Assembly: GCF_003944715.1 (NCBI RefSeq)
Contig: NZ_RWIT01000003.1
Span: forward strand, 1 to 64,000
Length of the DNA stretch: 64,000 nucleotides
Reading direction: 5' to 3'
From: Hymenobacter rigui
Lineage (GTDB): Bacteria > Bacteroidota > Bacteroidia > Cytophagales > Hymenobacteraceae
Position 1 is the first letter of the stretch. Each line of letters begins with the position of its first letter. The notes under the pieces are model-generated. The model was not told where the DNA came from and did not search any database. It saw only the letters and a program-made list of their open reading frames with translations. Below, one piece after another: positions 52,173 through 60,891 of this stretch. Both the position numbers and the translations under genes were made by a program.

Positions 52173-52757
52173 ATGAACACCAATCCCAAAGTCGACTTCT
52201 ACTTCGTCAAAGCAGAAAAGTGGCAGCAGGAACTCCGTGCGTTGCGGGCTATTGTGCTGGAATGCGGACTTGTGGAGGAGTTGAAATGGGGCGTGCCGTG
52301 CTACACGTTTCAGCAAAAAAACGTGGCCCTGATTCACGGCTTCAAGGAATACTGCGCGCTGCTGTTCATGAAAGGCGCACTGCTGAGTGACACCAACGGC
52401 TTGCTGATTCAGCAGACGGAAAACGTGCAGGGTGGCCGGCAGATCCGGTTCACCAACGTGCGGCAGATAACTGAGTTGGCCCCTATCCTGAAAGCGTATC
52501 TCTACGAGGCAATAGAGGTGGAAAGGCTAGGCCTGAAAGTAGAATCAAAAGCAAAAGAGGTACTGGTTTTTCCCGAGGAGTTTCAAAGCAAACTAGCTGA
52601 CAATCCGGCGCTGAAAACAGCCTTCGAGGCCCTGACGCCGGGCCGGCAGCGCGCTTACAACCTGCATTTTTCCGCGCCCAAGCAGTCGAAAACCCGCGAG
52701 TCACGCATTGAAAAATGTGTGCCGCAGATTCTCCATGGCAAAGGGCTGCATGACTAA
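52173..52757 (+). CDS. YdeI/OmpD-associated (DUF1801-type) protein
   Basis: 194 residues from ATG at 52173. The opening NPKVDFYFVKAEKWQQELRA and ELKWGVPCYTFQQKNVALI match the DUF1801/YdeI fold, and a C-terminal YdeI tail (ALTPGRQRAYNLHFSAPKQS, then KTRESRIEKCVPQIL) follows. Function unproven; the family has been linked to resistance to cationic peptides in enterobacteria. Its stop codon lies inside the start region of arr (ATGACTAA), implying translational coupling. Confidence 0.82.
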   Translation: MNTNPKVDFYFVKAEKWQQELRALRAIVLECGLVEELKWGVPCYTFQQKNVALIHGFKEYCALLFMKGALLSDTNGLLIQQTENVQGGRQIRFTNVRQITELAPILKAYLYEAIEVERLGLKVESKAKEVLVFPEEFQSKLADNPALKTAFEALTPGRQRAYNLHFSAPKQSKTRESRIEKCVPQILHGKGLHD

Positions 52758-53181
52758 TACTCCCATGGCCTTCACCCCAGACCTAACCGACCAGCCACTC
52801 TACCACGGTACCAAGGCCGACCTGAAGCCCGGCGACCTGATTGTGCCCGGATTTGCCTCCAACTACGGCCAGCAAAGACAGGCTGTGTATATCTACCTGA
52901 CTGCTACGCTGGATGCGGCCACTTGGGGAGCCGAACTGGCCTTGGGCGAAGGGCGCGGCCGAATTTACATAGTGGAGCCCACCGGCCCATTTGAGGATGA
53001 CCCTAACCTGACGGACAAAAAGTTTCCCGGCAACCCTACCAAGTCGTACCGCTCCAAGCATCCGCTACGGGTTACGGGTGAGGTAACGGAGTGGCAGGGT
53101 CACTCGCCGGAACAGCTGAAGGCCATGCAGGAAAACCTGGCACGGCTGAAGGAGCTGGGAATCGAAGCCATTGAAGATTGA
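52750..53181 (+). CDS. arr: rifamycin ADP-ribosyltransferase
   Basis: 143 residues from ATG at 52750, overlapping the YdeI gene's stop by 8 nt. The sequence follows the Arr family closely: QPLYHGTKADLKPGDLIVPG, ATLDAATWGAELALGEGRGR, IYIVEPTGPFEDDPNLTDKK and SYRSKHPLRVTGEVTEW. Arr transfers ADP-ribose from NAD to the C23 hydroxyl of rifamycins and so inactivates them. It has no mobile-element context here, suggesting an intrinsic chromosomal copy, although a YdeI-arr pair could move together. Confidence 0.93.
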   Translation: MTNTPMAFTPDLTDQPLYHGTKADLKPGDLIVPGFASNYGQQRQAVYIYLTATLDAATWGAELALGEGRGRIYIVEPTGPFEDDPNLTDKKFPGNPTKSYRSKHPLRVTGEVTEWQGHSPEQLKAMQENLARLKELGIEAIED

Positions 53182-53239
53182 GTCGGATTGTAGCTTCAAT
53201 TTCGCATGATAAGGCTACGTAATGGCAGAGTTTACGCTA

Positions 53240-53935
53240 TTATTTCTTTAACCGCTTCCCCACCACCTTCTTCCACACCGCGTAACCGGCGGGCGTCATG
53301 TGCAGGCTGTCGGACACGTAGAACTGCGGCTGGGGCCGGCCGTTGCGGCCCAGTAGCGGCGTGGCCGTATCCACGTAGCGCAGGTGTTTGGGGTGCTGCT
53401 CAATGTACTCCCGGATCAGGCGGTTGGCTTCCTCCACTTTTGGGTAAAGCGCCCAGCGCGAGGGGCTGGGCTTGATGGCCAGAAACACCAGCGGCACCTT
53501 GGGCAGCTTCTGTTGCATCAACTGCTCAAATGCCTGGAACGACTGGAATACCTCCTGTGCCGAGGCACCGGATCCGATGTCGTTGTCGCCTTCGTAGAGC
53601 ACCACCTGCCGGGGCTCATAGGCCACCACCAGCTGATCAAAAAAGTACAACGCATCGGGGAAACGGGAGCCACCGAAGCCGCGGTTGAGCACCGGGCGGC
53701 CGGCAAAATCCTGGCGCAGGGTTTCCCACTTGCGGATGGAGGAGCTGCCGTAGAACAGAATGGGGTGCGCGGGCGGAGGCGTAAGGCTATCCTGCCGGGC
53801 AAAGGCACGCAGCTCATCGGTCCACTGAGCGGGCTTAATGGGTGGTGCCTGAGCGGCAGCTACGTGCCCGAAACCGCAGGTACCAAGTAGTACTAAAACA
53901 ATTTTCCGCCAGTAGCCCAACGATGTAGAAAGCAT
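53240..53935 (-). CDS. SGNH/GDSL-type hydrolase, exported
   Basis: 231 residues from ATG at 53935 with a signal peptide ending VAAAQ (about residue 30). SGNH blocks: FYGSSSIRKW (nucleophile Ser, block I), NRGFGGS (block II Gly), GDNDIG (block III Asn) and DSLHMTPAGY (block V Asp and His). Such enzymes hydrolyse esters, often acetyl groups on polysaccharides or lipids. Secreted to the periplasm or beyond. Confidence 0.9.
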   Translation of the reverse strand: MLSTSLGYWRKIVLVLLGTCGFGHVAAAQAPPIKPAQWTDELRAFARQDSLTPPPAHPILFYGSSSIRKWETLRQDFAGRPVLNRGFGGSRFPDALYFFDQLVVAYEPRQVVLYEGDNDIGSGASAQEVFQSFQAFEQLMQQKLPKVPLVFLAIKPSPSRWALYPKVEEANRLIREYIEQHPKHLRYVDTATPLLGRNGRPQPQFYVSDSLHMTPAGYAVWKKVVGKRLKK

Positions 53936-54252
53936 AGTATATAAACTCAACTGTACCTACTATTTACCCACCTGAACAGGGAGCCATTATGCCAAAGTCG
54001 GGACACCCGCTGGGAGGTTGCGCCGGCGCACCGGAAGCGGCAGAAATCAGCTATTTCGGAATATAGCTCCCTGTTGATGCTGCCAGGGCGAAATAGATGA
54101 ACTACTGCAAAAGTTTTTTGGGCGTTTCCGCCCGTTCCAATGGGTTCCGACCATGGTTCCGCAACCTTGGCTGGCATGTATGCGTCAAGTTTGATATTTT
54201 CCGTCTCTTGTTGCCCTGGCGACAGTAAAATACCCTTCTTGTTTTTCATTTT
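53936..54252. other. divergent intergenic region
   Basis: 317 nt between two genes reading away from each other. No gene is convincing; a 100-codon minus-strand frame (53947-54249) lacks homology or composition support. A possible plus-strand promoter, TTG, 20 nt, TACCCTTC, lies about 30 nt before the hydrolase start. Confidence 0.4.
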
Positions 54253-55737
54253 ATGAAGAAACTCTTACACGTATTTTTTCTGCTTGGGCTACTTTTCTGG
54301 ATGTTGCCCACGGCCGTTTTCGCCGGCGAAGCCCCAGCTCCACTTAACGGGCAATGGAAGGGTCCGCTCAAGGTTCCCGGGGGGCAGCTCACGCTTATTA
54401 TTACGCTGGTTCCTCTCTCCAACGGCGCATATTACGCGGCGCTGGATGCCCCCCAGCAGCGCATCAGCCGGATGCCTGCTGAGGTAACGCTGAAAGGCAC
54501 CGATATTACGATTAGCATCGAGCAGGCGGGCAGCAAGTTTGTAGGCAAAGTGAAGGATGGGGGAACGACGTTTCAGGGAACCTGGACGCAGCCCGGGCTG
54601 TCGGCTCCGCTGACGCTTACGCGCATGGCCGCTGCCAAGCAGCCCGTAGCCGCCAGCAAGCCCCGCCTCACGCCACCGTACCGCGAGGAAGAGGTGAAGT
54701 TTGTGAATACTGCCGCCGACCTGGCCCTGGCCGGCACGCTGACCATTCCGGCGGGTCCCGGTCCTTTCCCGGCCGTGGTGCTGCTTTCCGACAATGGCCC
54801 CCAAAACCGCGACGTGGAACAGCAGGATTACCGCATGTTCGGGGCACTGGCCGACCACCTCACCCGTCGGGGTATTGCCGTACTGCGCTTCGATGACCGG
54901 GGCGTGGGCAAGTCGCAGGGCAACCACTTCGTGACCACCACCGCCGATTTGGTGGGCGATGCGCAGGCCGCCATGGTGTACCTGCGGGCAAAGCCCCTCA
55001 TCGACCAGCGCTACATCGGGCTGATTGGCCACGGCGAAGGAGCCAACGTGGCTCTGCTGGCCGCCGCCGAGCAGCAGCCCGTTACGCCGGCTTTCGTAGT
55101 GTCCCTGTCGGGCTACGGCGTACCCGGCCGCGACGTGATTATGCGGCAGCAGATGGAAATTATGCGCCTGATTGGCTCGAACCCGGCGCAGGTGAAAGCC
55201 GCGCTGGAACTGCACAAGGAGATGGTGGAAATCATCCGCCAGACGCCCAACGACAACCAGGCCCGGGGCAAGGTGGCCGCCACGCTGCGCTTCAACAACG
55301 TAGACCTCGACCCCCACATGGCCCGGGCCCGCGCTATTCAGCTTACCTCGCCCTGGTCGCGCTATTTCCTCGATTTCGACCCCACCCGGAGCCTGACCAG
55401 TGTAAAATGTCCGGTGCTGCTGCTGGGTGGCTCCAACGATTTGCAGGTGGACTCGCACCAGAATATGGCTCCACTGAAGAAAGGCCTGAAAAGTGCCAAA
55501 GTGAAATCAGAGCGCATTGCCGGAGCCAACCACTGGTATCAACCCGAAATGAAGGATTGGCCGCTGGTGAACGGCGAGCAGCAGCCCGTATTCTCGCCCA
55601 AAGCCCTGACAGCTATGCGAGAGTGGATTTTTGAGAATACGGAGCGGCCCCAGCCCGGTCCATCGGCCGACAAATCGGCCACGACAACGCCCAAAACCGG
55701 TAAAAAAACCATCAAGAGTGCTCAGGCCAGCCGCTAG
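54253..55737 (+). CDS. alpha/beta hydrolase (S9-like), with Gly in place of the catalytic Ser
   Basis: 494 residues with signal peptide ending TAVFAGE (about residue 25). A beta-rich N-terminal domain (about 30-130) precedes the alpha/beta hydrolase core: LSDNGPQNRD (oxyanion region), FDDRGVGKSQGN, and the nucleophile elbow GLIGHGEGANV at residues about 256-266. Families of this type have G-H-S-E-G; here residue 261 is Gly (codon GGC at 55033-55035). The Asp (GGSNDLQV) and His (ANHWYQ) positions remain. It is therefore either catalytically dead, or uses another mechanism. Its upstream neighbour is a divergent SGNH hydrolase. Confidence 0.88.
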   Translation: MKKLLHVFFLLGLLFWMLPTAVFAGEAPAPLNGQWKGPLKVPGGQLTLIITLVPLSNGAYYAALDAPQQRISRMPAEVTLKGTDITISIEQAGSKFVGKVKDGGTTFQGTWTQPGLSAPLTLTRMAAAKQPVAASKPRLTPPYREEEVKFVNTAADLALAGTLTIPAGPGPFPAVVLLSDNGPQNRDVEQQDYRMFGALADHLTRRGIAVLRFDDRGVGKSQGNHFVTTTADLVGDAQAAMVYLRAKPLIDQRYIGLIGHGEGANVALLAAAEQQPVTPAFVVSLSGYGVPGRDVIMRQQMEIMRLIGSNPAQVKAALELHKEMVEIIRQTPNDNQARGKVAATLRFNNVDLDPHMARARAIQLTSPWSRYFLDFDPTRSLTSVKCPVLLLGGSNDLQVDSHQNMAPLKKGLKSAKVKSERIAGANHWYQPEMKDWPLVNGEQQPVFSPKALTAMREWIFENTERPQPGPSADKSATTTPKTGKKTIKSAQASR

Positions 55738-55756
55738 CTTGTAGCTATTTTAAATC

Positions 55757-55797
55757 CAAAAGCAAAGCGCCGGGCCAGTTCCGGCGCTTTGCTTTTG
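55757..55797 (+). terminator. terminator after the alpha/beta hydrolase gene
   Basis: Perfect 17-nt arms (55757-55773 and 55781-55797), CAAAAGCAAAGCGCCGG and complement, loop of 7 nt, 19 nt past the stop. Confidence 0.85.
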
Positions 55798-55853
55798 CCC
55801 CGTACTATTGCCCTTCGGGAACCCGCCACCCGGTTAGTAGCTTATAGCACCCT

Positions 55854-56459
55854 ATGCACCTGTTGCGCGCCGATATACACGACCTACTGGCCTTTGAGAT
55901 GCTCAGCCGGCATACGCTCGATATTCTACGGCATAAGCACGATGTGAGTGAAGGCGAGTTGTTCTCGGCATTGATGCAGGTGTTGCGCGAGCAGCGGGCC
56001 GCGCCTGGGCAGGTGCCGCCTAAGTCGGAAGGCCAGCTGCGGTGCGGACCGGAGGAGCACATCTGCCGGCATTGCGGGGAGTTTTTTCCGAAGCGAGATG
56101 CCATGAAGCACCTCTGGCAGGCGCACGACCTGGTGGTACGGCATGCTCCGGAAACTCATTATACCTCCGATGTTCGATTGGCAGCCCTCTACCGCCAAGC
56201 CCGCGCTACCGGTACCGATCCGCAGCCTTTGCTAGCCGCCTGGGAGGCTACCCAGCAGTTTGAGCAACGGTACACCCCGGTACGCACTGTGGGGCAGCGG
56301 CGGTACCTGGTGCGGCGGCGTGGCTACACCATTCTGGTGGTAGGCAGCACTACGCTCAACGGCCAGTACCAGCGCCACGACCTGAACCAGGACAGCCGCC
56401 GTCAGGGCTTTGCCCGCTGCCTACGCGGCACGTTTATCCTGGTGCCCATGCGTACCTGA
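55854..56459 (+). CDS. C2H2-like zinc-binding protein of unknown function
   Basis: 201 residues. The middle (about 65-92) has CRHCGEFFPKRDAMKHLWQAH, a C-x2-C-x12-H-x4-H arrangement like a eukaryotic C2H2 finger, uncommon in bacteria. An N-terminal acidic helical segment (HDVSEGELFSALMQVL) and a basic C-terminal part (VRTVGQRRYLVRRRGYTILV) surround it. No family recognised. No signal peptide; DNA- or RNA-binding is a possibility. Confidence 0.65.
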   Translation: MHLLRADIHDLLAFEMLSRHTLDILRHKHDVSEGELFSALMQVLREQRAAPGQVPPKSEGQLRCGPEEHICRHCGEFFPKRDAMKHLWQAHDLVVRHAPETHYTSDVRLAALYRQARATGTDPQPLLAAWEATQQFEQRYTPVRTVGQRRYLVRRRGYTILVVGSTTLNGQYQRHDLNQDSRRQGFARCLRGTFILVPMRT

Positions 56460-56547
56460 GCGCCGTGGGCCACCGTAGTGGCTGATGCATCTAAGCCGGA
56501 GTGGGTTGCGTAGCAGGAGATATTCACCCTGTTCACTACGCTCCACT

Positions 56548-57303
56548 ATGCTTCGTTTGCTTTCTGCTGCCCCGTTGCTGATTCTGCTTGCCGCCTGCCA
56601 GGGCCGTGAGCAACCCTACGGCACCGGCCCCCAAAACACCGCCCCCGATAAAGATGCCGGTGCTGCTGCGCTGCCCTTAGCCGGCATCTACGCCGATACC
56701 GTGCCCTGCAACGACTGCCAAGGCATAGCGACCCGCCTTACCCTCAAGCCGGATAGCCTGTACGAGCTGCAGGAAGTGTACATCGGCCGGCCGAAGCCGG
56801 AAAACTACCGCCGGGGCTCCTGGCGCGTGCGGGGACAGGTGGTTACGCTGGAGCCCAGCGGTAACGACCCCGTACGCCGGTATCAAGTAGAACCGAACCA
56901 GGGATTGCGCCTACTGGATGCGGATGGTAAACCCATGCAGACGGCCGGTCAGGATTACACGCTGCAACACCTGGCGGCCACCGACCTCAGCGCCACCGGT
57001 ACCAAGCGGGAATTCACCGGCCGCTACACCTACTTGGCCGATGCGGCAGTATTTGTGGAGTGTGGCTCCGATAAGCGCTACGCCATAGCTCCGGCCGGCC
57101 TCGGAGCCCAGCTGGAGCGCCAATACGGTACTACCCGCAAGGAAGCTGGCAAGCCGGTATTTCTGCGGGTAGCCGCTACCGTCACCAGCCAGGGCCGCAT
57201 GGAAGGCACGGTCACGGAAGAAGCCTTGCAGGTGGATAAAATTCTGGAAATGAAGCCCGACCCCATCTGCCCCCAGGATCAGAAGCAGGCTTTTCTGAAG
57301 TAA
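56548..57303 (+). CDS. NlpE-like copper-resistance/stress lipoprotein
   Basis: 251 residues from ATG at 56548 with a type II signal peptide (lipobox LAAC). An NlpE N-terminal domain follows: GIYADTVPCNDCQGIATRLT, with the CxxC motif, then LYELQEVYIGRPKP. In E. coli NlpE senses surface contact and lipoprotein trafficking faults and activates Cpx. The C-terminal half here is different, with no Cpx system in the window. Envelope function likely. Confidence 0.82.
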   Translation: MLRLLSAAPLLILLAACQGREQPYGTGPQNTAPDKDAGAAALPLAGIYADTVPCNDCQGIATRLTLKPDSLYELQEVYIGRPKPENYRRGSWRVRGQVVTLEPSGNDPVRRYQVEPNQGLRLLDADGKPMQTAGQDYTLQHLAATDLSATGTKREFTGRYTYLADAAVFVECGSDKRYAIAPAGLGAQLERQYGTTRKEAGKPVFLRVAATVTSQGRMEGTVTEEALQVDKILEMKPDPICPQDQKQAFLK

Positions 57304-57310
57304 GTATTCC

Positions 57311-57366
57311 GGTAAAAGAGACGGGGCCGGTGTTCAGTGCTGAACACCGGCCCCGTTGCTTTTACC
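57311..57366. terminator. bidirectional terminator between convergent genes
   Basis: ACGGGGCCGGTGTTCA (57321-57336) with TGAACACCGGCCCCGT (57341-57356), extended by GGTAAAAG/CTTTTACC. It lies between the NlpE-like gene and the convergent MFS gene. Confidence 0.85.
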
Positions 57367-57378
57367 TTACAGTCAGGA

Positions 57379-58671
57379 TCAGGATTTGGCTTTTTCAGGA
57401 GTCATATCCAGGCGACGCAGCTTATCGGCACTCAGTGCAGTAATACCCACCACTACTAGGGTCATGATGCCGCCGAATACCACGGAAGCCGCCGTGCCCA
57501 GCCATTTCGCCATGGCCCCCGACTCAAACGCGCCGATTTCGTTGCTGGACCCGATGAAGATGTTATTCACCGCGGACACCCGTCCCTTCATGTGCTCCGG
57601 AGTAAACGTATGCAGCAGCGTGGAGCGCACAATTACTGACACAGAATCGAACATGCCCGTCAGGAATAGCAGACCCAGGGAAAGCCAGAAATTGCGCGAC
57701 AGGGCAAACCCGATGGTGGCCAGCCCGAAACCCGCCACGGCCCAGAGTAACTTACGCCCTGCATGGCGGCGCAGGGGAAAATACGTGAGCAATACGGCCA
57801 TCAGTACCGAGCCCAGCGCCGGTGCCGACTCCAGGTGGCCCAGGCCGGTGGAGCCCACTTTCAGGATGCTTTCGGCGAATACCGGCAGCATAGCCACGGC
57901 TCCACCGAACAACACCGCAAACAAATCCAGAGACAACGCGGCCAGCACCAGCTGATTTCCGAAAATGAACTTCAGCCCGGTGCTGATGCTTTCCCGGAAA
58001 TCGGGGGCGGCGCCCTCACGCTCCGGCAGCGGGTGTGAAGCCAGACTACCGAACAACCCCAGCGACACCAGCAGCATCGTGGTTGCCACGGTGTAAGCTC
58101 CGGCCACACCCAGCGGTGCAATCAGGTAGCCACCAATTACCGGCCCTATCACCGAAGAGCCCTGCCAGGTAGTGCTGTTCCAGGTAATAGCATTGGCTAG
58201 TTTCTCCCGGTCGGGCAGCAGCTGGGGCATGTAGGAGAACAGCGCCGGCCCCAGAAAGCCCCGGGCAATACCACTCACGAAAATCACCGCGTAAATGGGC
58301 AGCGTACCCAGGTGCTCCGAAGCCAGCAGGTTAATTCCCGCCGAGGATGACAGGGCCGCCAGTACCCCCGCGCACAGCACCAGCAGCGCTACGGCTACCA
58401 GAATGATGTTTTTCCGCTTGATGGAATCTGCCACGTGCCCCGCGTACAACGAGACGGCAATGCTGGGAATGGCTTCCGTCAGGCCAATGAGGCCCAGTTT
58501 CCATGGGTCGCCGGTGAGCTTGAACAGCTGCCAGCTTACCACCAGCCCCTGAATGCGGGTGGCAATAACGAAACTGGCCCGGGCCGAGATAAACCGGCGA
58601 AAATCCGGAATACGTAGGGCCGCGTACGGGTCATGGCGAGGGGAGTCGGAAGCAGGGACGGGTGCTGACAT
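57379..58671 (-). CDS. MFS transporter (multidrug-resistance-type, EntS-like)
   Basis: 430 residues from ATG at 58671, about eleven to twelve membrane helices. The start region (YAALRIPDFRRFISARASF, VSWQLFKLTGDPWKLGLIGL), the helix 2-3 loop with GHVADSIKRKN, and the long C-terminal basic tail (SADKLRRLDMTPEKAKS) match EntS-like siderophore/drug exporters. Substrate not deducible. A -7 box TACCTTTG lies 31-38 nt upstream of the ATG. Confidence 0.85.
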   Translation of the reverse strand: MSAPVPASDSPRHDPYAALRIPDFRRFISARASFVIATRIQGLVVSWQLFKLTGDPWKLGLIGLTEAIPSIAVSLYAGHVADSIKRKNIILVAVALLVLCAGVLAALSSSAGINLLASEHLGTLPIYAVIFVSGIARGFLGPALFSYMPQLLPDREKLANAITWNSTTWQGSSVIGPVIGGYLIAPLGVAGAYTVATTMLLVSLGLFGSLASHPLPEREGAAPDFRESISTGLKFIFGNQLVLAALSLDLFAVLFGGAVAMLPVFAESILKVGSTGLGHLESAPALGSVLMAVLLTYFPLRRHAGRKLLWAVAGFGLATIGFALSRNFWLSLGLLFLTGMFDSVSVIVRSTLLHTFTPEHMKGRVSAVNNIFIGSSNEIGAFESGAMAKWLGTAASVVFGGIMTLVVVGITALSADKLRRLDMTPEKAKS

Positions 58672-58701
58672 ACAAGAGCAGGCCGGAAAGCAACGGCCGG
58701 G

Positions 58702-58709
58702 CAAAGGTA
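58702..58709 (-). promoter_or_regulatory. -7 promoter box of the MFS gene
   Basis: TACCTTTG on the minus strand, 30 nt before the ATG at 58671; the -33 element is weak. Confidence 0.5.
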
Positions 58710-58885
58710 GGCCCCGCCGCTCGCCTGCTAAGCTCAGCCAGAGCACTTTTCTCCTTTTAGCTAACGTGGGTTTTCACTGACAAGCCTTTTTGCCCTGCTT
58801 ATCGTACGTATACCGGACGCACTGCACAACCTGCCGGCTTCACGGCTGTTACCCAGGCTTTCTCTCACGTTTTGTTGCTTCCCCT

Positions 58886-59305
58886 ATGTCTATTATAGCC
58901 TCTGATACCCCCGACCTGCTGACGATGCAGTACCGTCCCGAGTTGGGAGTGATGGACGTACGCTGGCTGCGGCCGGTGGCAGCCCGGGAACTGCAGCAGA
59001 GCTACAGCATGGCCCTGGAAGCAGCCCCGGCTACCCGCTACTGGCTGCTGGATTTGCGCCAGCGCGGCCCGGCCAGTGAAGACGACACGCACTGGGTACT
59101 AACCCAGTTTGTACCCGATCTGGCGGCCCGGACGCGCGGCCGCGTGTACCTGGCGTTTCTGGTAGCGGCCAGCCAACTCAGCCCCGAAGAACAGGAAGCC
59201 GGTTCCCCCATGGTACTCACCGACCAGGCCCACGTGCGTCTGTTTGCCGCTGAGGAACCGGCCTTGCATTGGCTGGCTGGCCGTCAGCACCACGAAAGTG
59301 ACTAA
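58886..59305 (+). CDS. small STAS-like cytosolic protein
   Basis: 139 residues from ATG at 58886 (MSIIASDTPDLLTMQYRPEL). The pattern LQQSYSMALEAAPATRYWLL, DLRQRGPASEDDTHWVL and a late LHWLAGRQ helix parallels the protein at 46604. Both look like members of one uncharacterised Bacteroidota family with a STAS-like fold. Not exported. Confidence 0.6.
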   Translation: MSIIASDTPDLLTMQYRPELGVMDVRWLRPVAARELQQSYSMALEAAPATRYWLLDLRQRGPASEDDTHWVLTQFVPDLAARTRGRVYLAFLVAASQLSPEEQEAGSPMVLTDQAHVRLFAAEEPALHWLAGRQHHESD

Positions 59306-59354
59306 TGTCTTTGTTTACCCCACTAGTGCTTATACCACTCCACCGTTTCACCAT

Positions 59355-59933
59355 ATGCCCGCCGTTACATACCATCTCCGCTCCCTGCTGCTGGCAGGTT
59401 TGCTTACTACTGCTTCTGCGGCTGCCCAAGCGCAGCAAACTGTTCCGGCAGCAACATCCCAGTCTCAGCTAAAAGACGGTGCCTTTCGGCGCAATGGAAA
59501 AGTGTTCCGGCTGCAGGCTGGCCAGACCACTCCCCTATCCGCTCCCCTACGCTTTGCCAACGGCCTCACGCTTCGCCCTGATGGTATTATGGTGAGCAAG
59601 AGCGGCACTCGTCAGCTACTGGAAAACGGCAAAGCCGTGAACATGCAGGGCGACGTGGTGATTTACCGCGACGATATGATGACCCCGGAGGCCATTGCCC
59701 GCCACGATGAGCAGGCCACCGGCTCATCGGGTACTACTACCGTTGCTATTCCGGTTTCCACTAATATGGCCGCTATAGCCACCCAACTGCAGAATACCGC
59801 CCAGCGGCTAGACCAGTTGCGGCAGCTAAGCCAGTTGCTGGACCAGAGGGCAGCGGCAGCCGCTACCGGTACTAGCACTACAACAGAGCTGGAGACCCGT
59901 ATTCGGCAGTTAAGCCAACAGCTCCAGCCCTAG
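59355..59933 (+). CDS. DUF6799 domain protein, exported
   Basis: 192 residues from ATG at 59355 with signal peptide ending AAAQAQQ. The DUF6799 core (QLKDGAFRRNGKVFRLQAGQ, GLTLRPDGIMVSKSGTRQLL, NGKAVNMQGDVVIY) is followed by a Gln/Ala-rich coiled segment to the C-terminus. Function unknown; such proteins are periplasmic in Hymenobacter relatives. Confidence 0.8.
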   Translation: MPAVTYHLRSLLLAGLLTTASAAAQAQQTVPAATSQSQLKDGAFRRNGKVFRLQAGQTTPLSAPLRFANGLTLRPDGIMVSKSGTRQLLENGKAVNMQGDVVIYRDDMMTPEAIARHDEQATGSSGTTTVAIPVSTNMAAIATQLQNTAQRLDQLRQLSQLLDQRAAAAATGTSTTTELETRIRQLSQQLQP

Positions 59934-59963
59934 CGCACGGTTTTTGCTATATACCTTTTCCGG

Positions 59964-60001
59964 AGGCTGATTTTCTCGTTTATTATTGAGAGAATCAGCC
60001 T
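59964..60001 (+). terminator. terminator-like hairpin
   Basis: AGGCTGATTTTCTC (59964-59977) pairs with GAGAGAATCAGCCT (59988-60001) with one wobble. Lies in the 322-nt gap before the sigma factor gene, downstream of the DUF6799 gene; the remainder of the gap holds the sigma factor promoter. Confidence 0.7.
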
Positions 60002-60126
60002 TCGTTGGCATATAGCTACACGGCACCAGCCAACGCCACCGGCAATAGGGTATTAAGTATTTAGGATAAGTGATATTAGGTTTTTCAACAGGTCGAAAAA
60101 ATTTTGTCATTTCCTCTCCTTACCCG

Positions 60127-60157
60127 TTGCGTTTCGATTAGCGGTTCTCTACATTTG
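60127..60157 (+). promoter_or_regulatory. sigma factor gene promoter
   Basis: -33 TTG at 60127-60129, spacer 20 nt, -7 TACATTTG at 60150-60157, an exact consensus promoter, leaving a leader of about 95 nt before the ATG at 60256. Confidence 0.72.
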
Positions 60158-60255
60158 ATTTATTCCAATTCTTCATTCTTCCTTCACGCGAGTATTCACC
60201 GGCAACTGCACCCTATGGCCTAAAGCTCTACGTTCCCTTCTTTTTCGTAGTGTTT

Positions 60256-60891
60256 ATGGAAACCATGCAGCCGAGCGACTCTGCTCTCATCTCGCTTTAT
60301 ATTGCCGGCCAGGAAGATGCCTTTGCTCAACTGCTTGAGCGGCACAAGGCCCGTGTATTTACTACTATTATGCTCATTGTCCGCGACGAAGACGTAGCGG
60401 AAGATTTGCTGCAGGACACGTTCATCAAAGCCGTGCACACCATGAAGAGTGGCCGGTATAATGAAGAAGGAAAATTTTCGTCCTGGATTTGCCGCATTGC
60501 GCATAACTTGGCTATTGACTGCTTCCGCCGCGAAAAACGGAGTCCTTTATTGAACCTTGACACAACAAGTCATGCGTTCAATTCGTTGTCGTTGGCAGAA
60601 GAAGGAGCCGAGGCCGCGCTTACCCGGGAAGAAACCCACGCGCGGCTCCGGGAACTGATTCAGGAGCTGCCCGCGGCGCAGAAAGAAGTCCTGATCATGC
60701 GCCACTACGGCGACATGAGCTTTCAGGAAATTGCCGATGCAACGGGGGTCAGCATTAATACCGCGCTGGGGCGTATGCGCTATGCGCTGATCAACCTGCG
60801 GAAAAAAATGGCCGCACAACCCGTTTTCTATGATCAAAACCTTTACCCACGAGACGCTGCTCCGGTACGTGTACAACGAATTGCCAGCTAA
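60256..60891 (+). CDS. ECF RNA polymerase sigma factor (sigma-70 family)
   Basis: 211 residues from ATG at 60256; a GTG 6 nt upstream is possible. Region 2 (DEDVAEDLLQDTFIKAVHTM, then FSSWICRIAHNLAIDCFRRE, about 40-98) and region 4 (PAAQKEVLIMRHYGDMSFQE, then ADATGVSINTALGRMRYAL, about 138-182) are complete. No -10-type region 3 insert, so group 4 (ECF). The last 62 nt overlap the following small gene. It likely directs a stress- or surface-related regulon. Confidence 0.92.
   Translation: METMQPSDSALISLYIAGQEDAFAQLLERHKARVFTTIMLIVRDEDVAEDLLQDTFIKAVHTMKSGRYNEEGKFSSWICRIAHNLAIDCFRREKRSPLLNLDTTSHAFNSLSLAEEGAEAALTREETHARLRELIQELPAAQKEVLIMRHYGDMSFQEIADATGVSINTALGRMRYALINLRKKMAAQPVFYDQNLYPRDAAPVRVQRIAS

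Noticed and set aside
53947-54249. 100-codon minus-strand frame in the divergent gap
   Set aside because: No recognisable pattern and it covers a region where promoters are expected.
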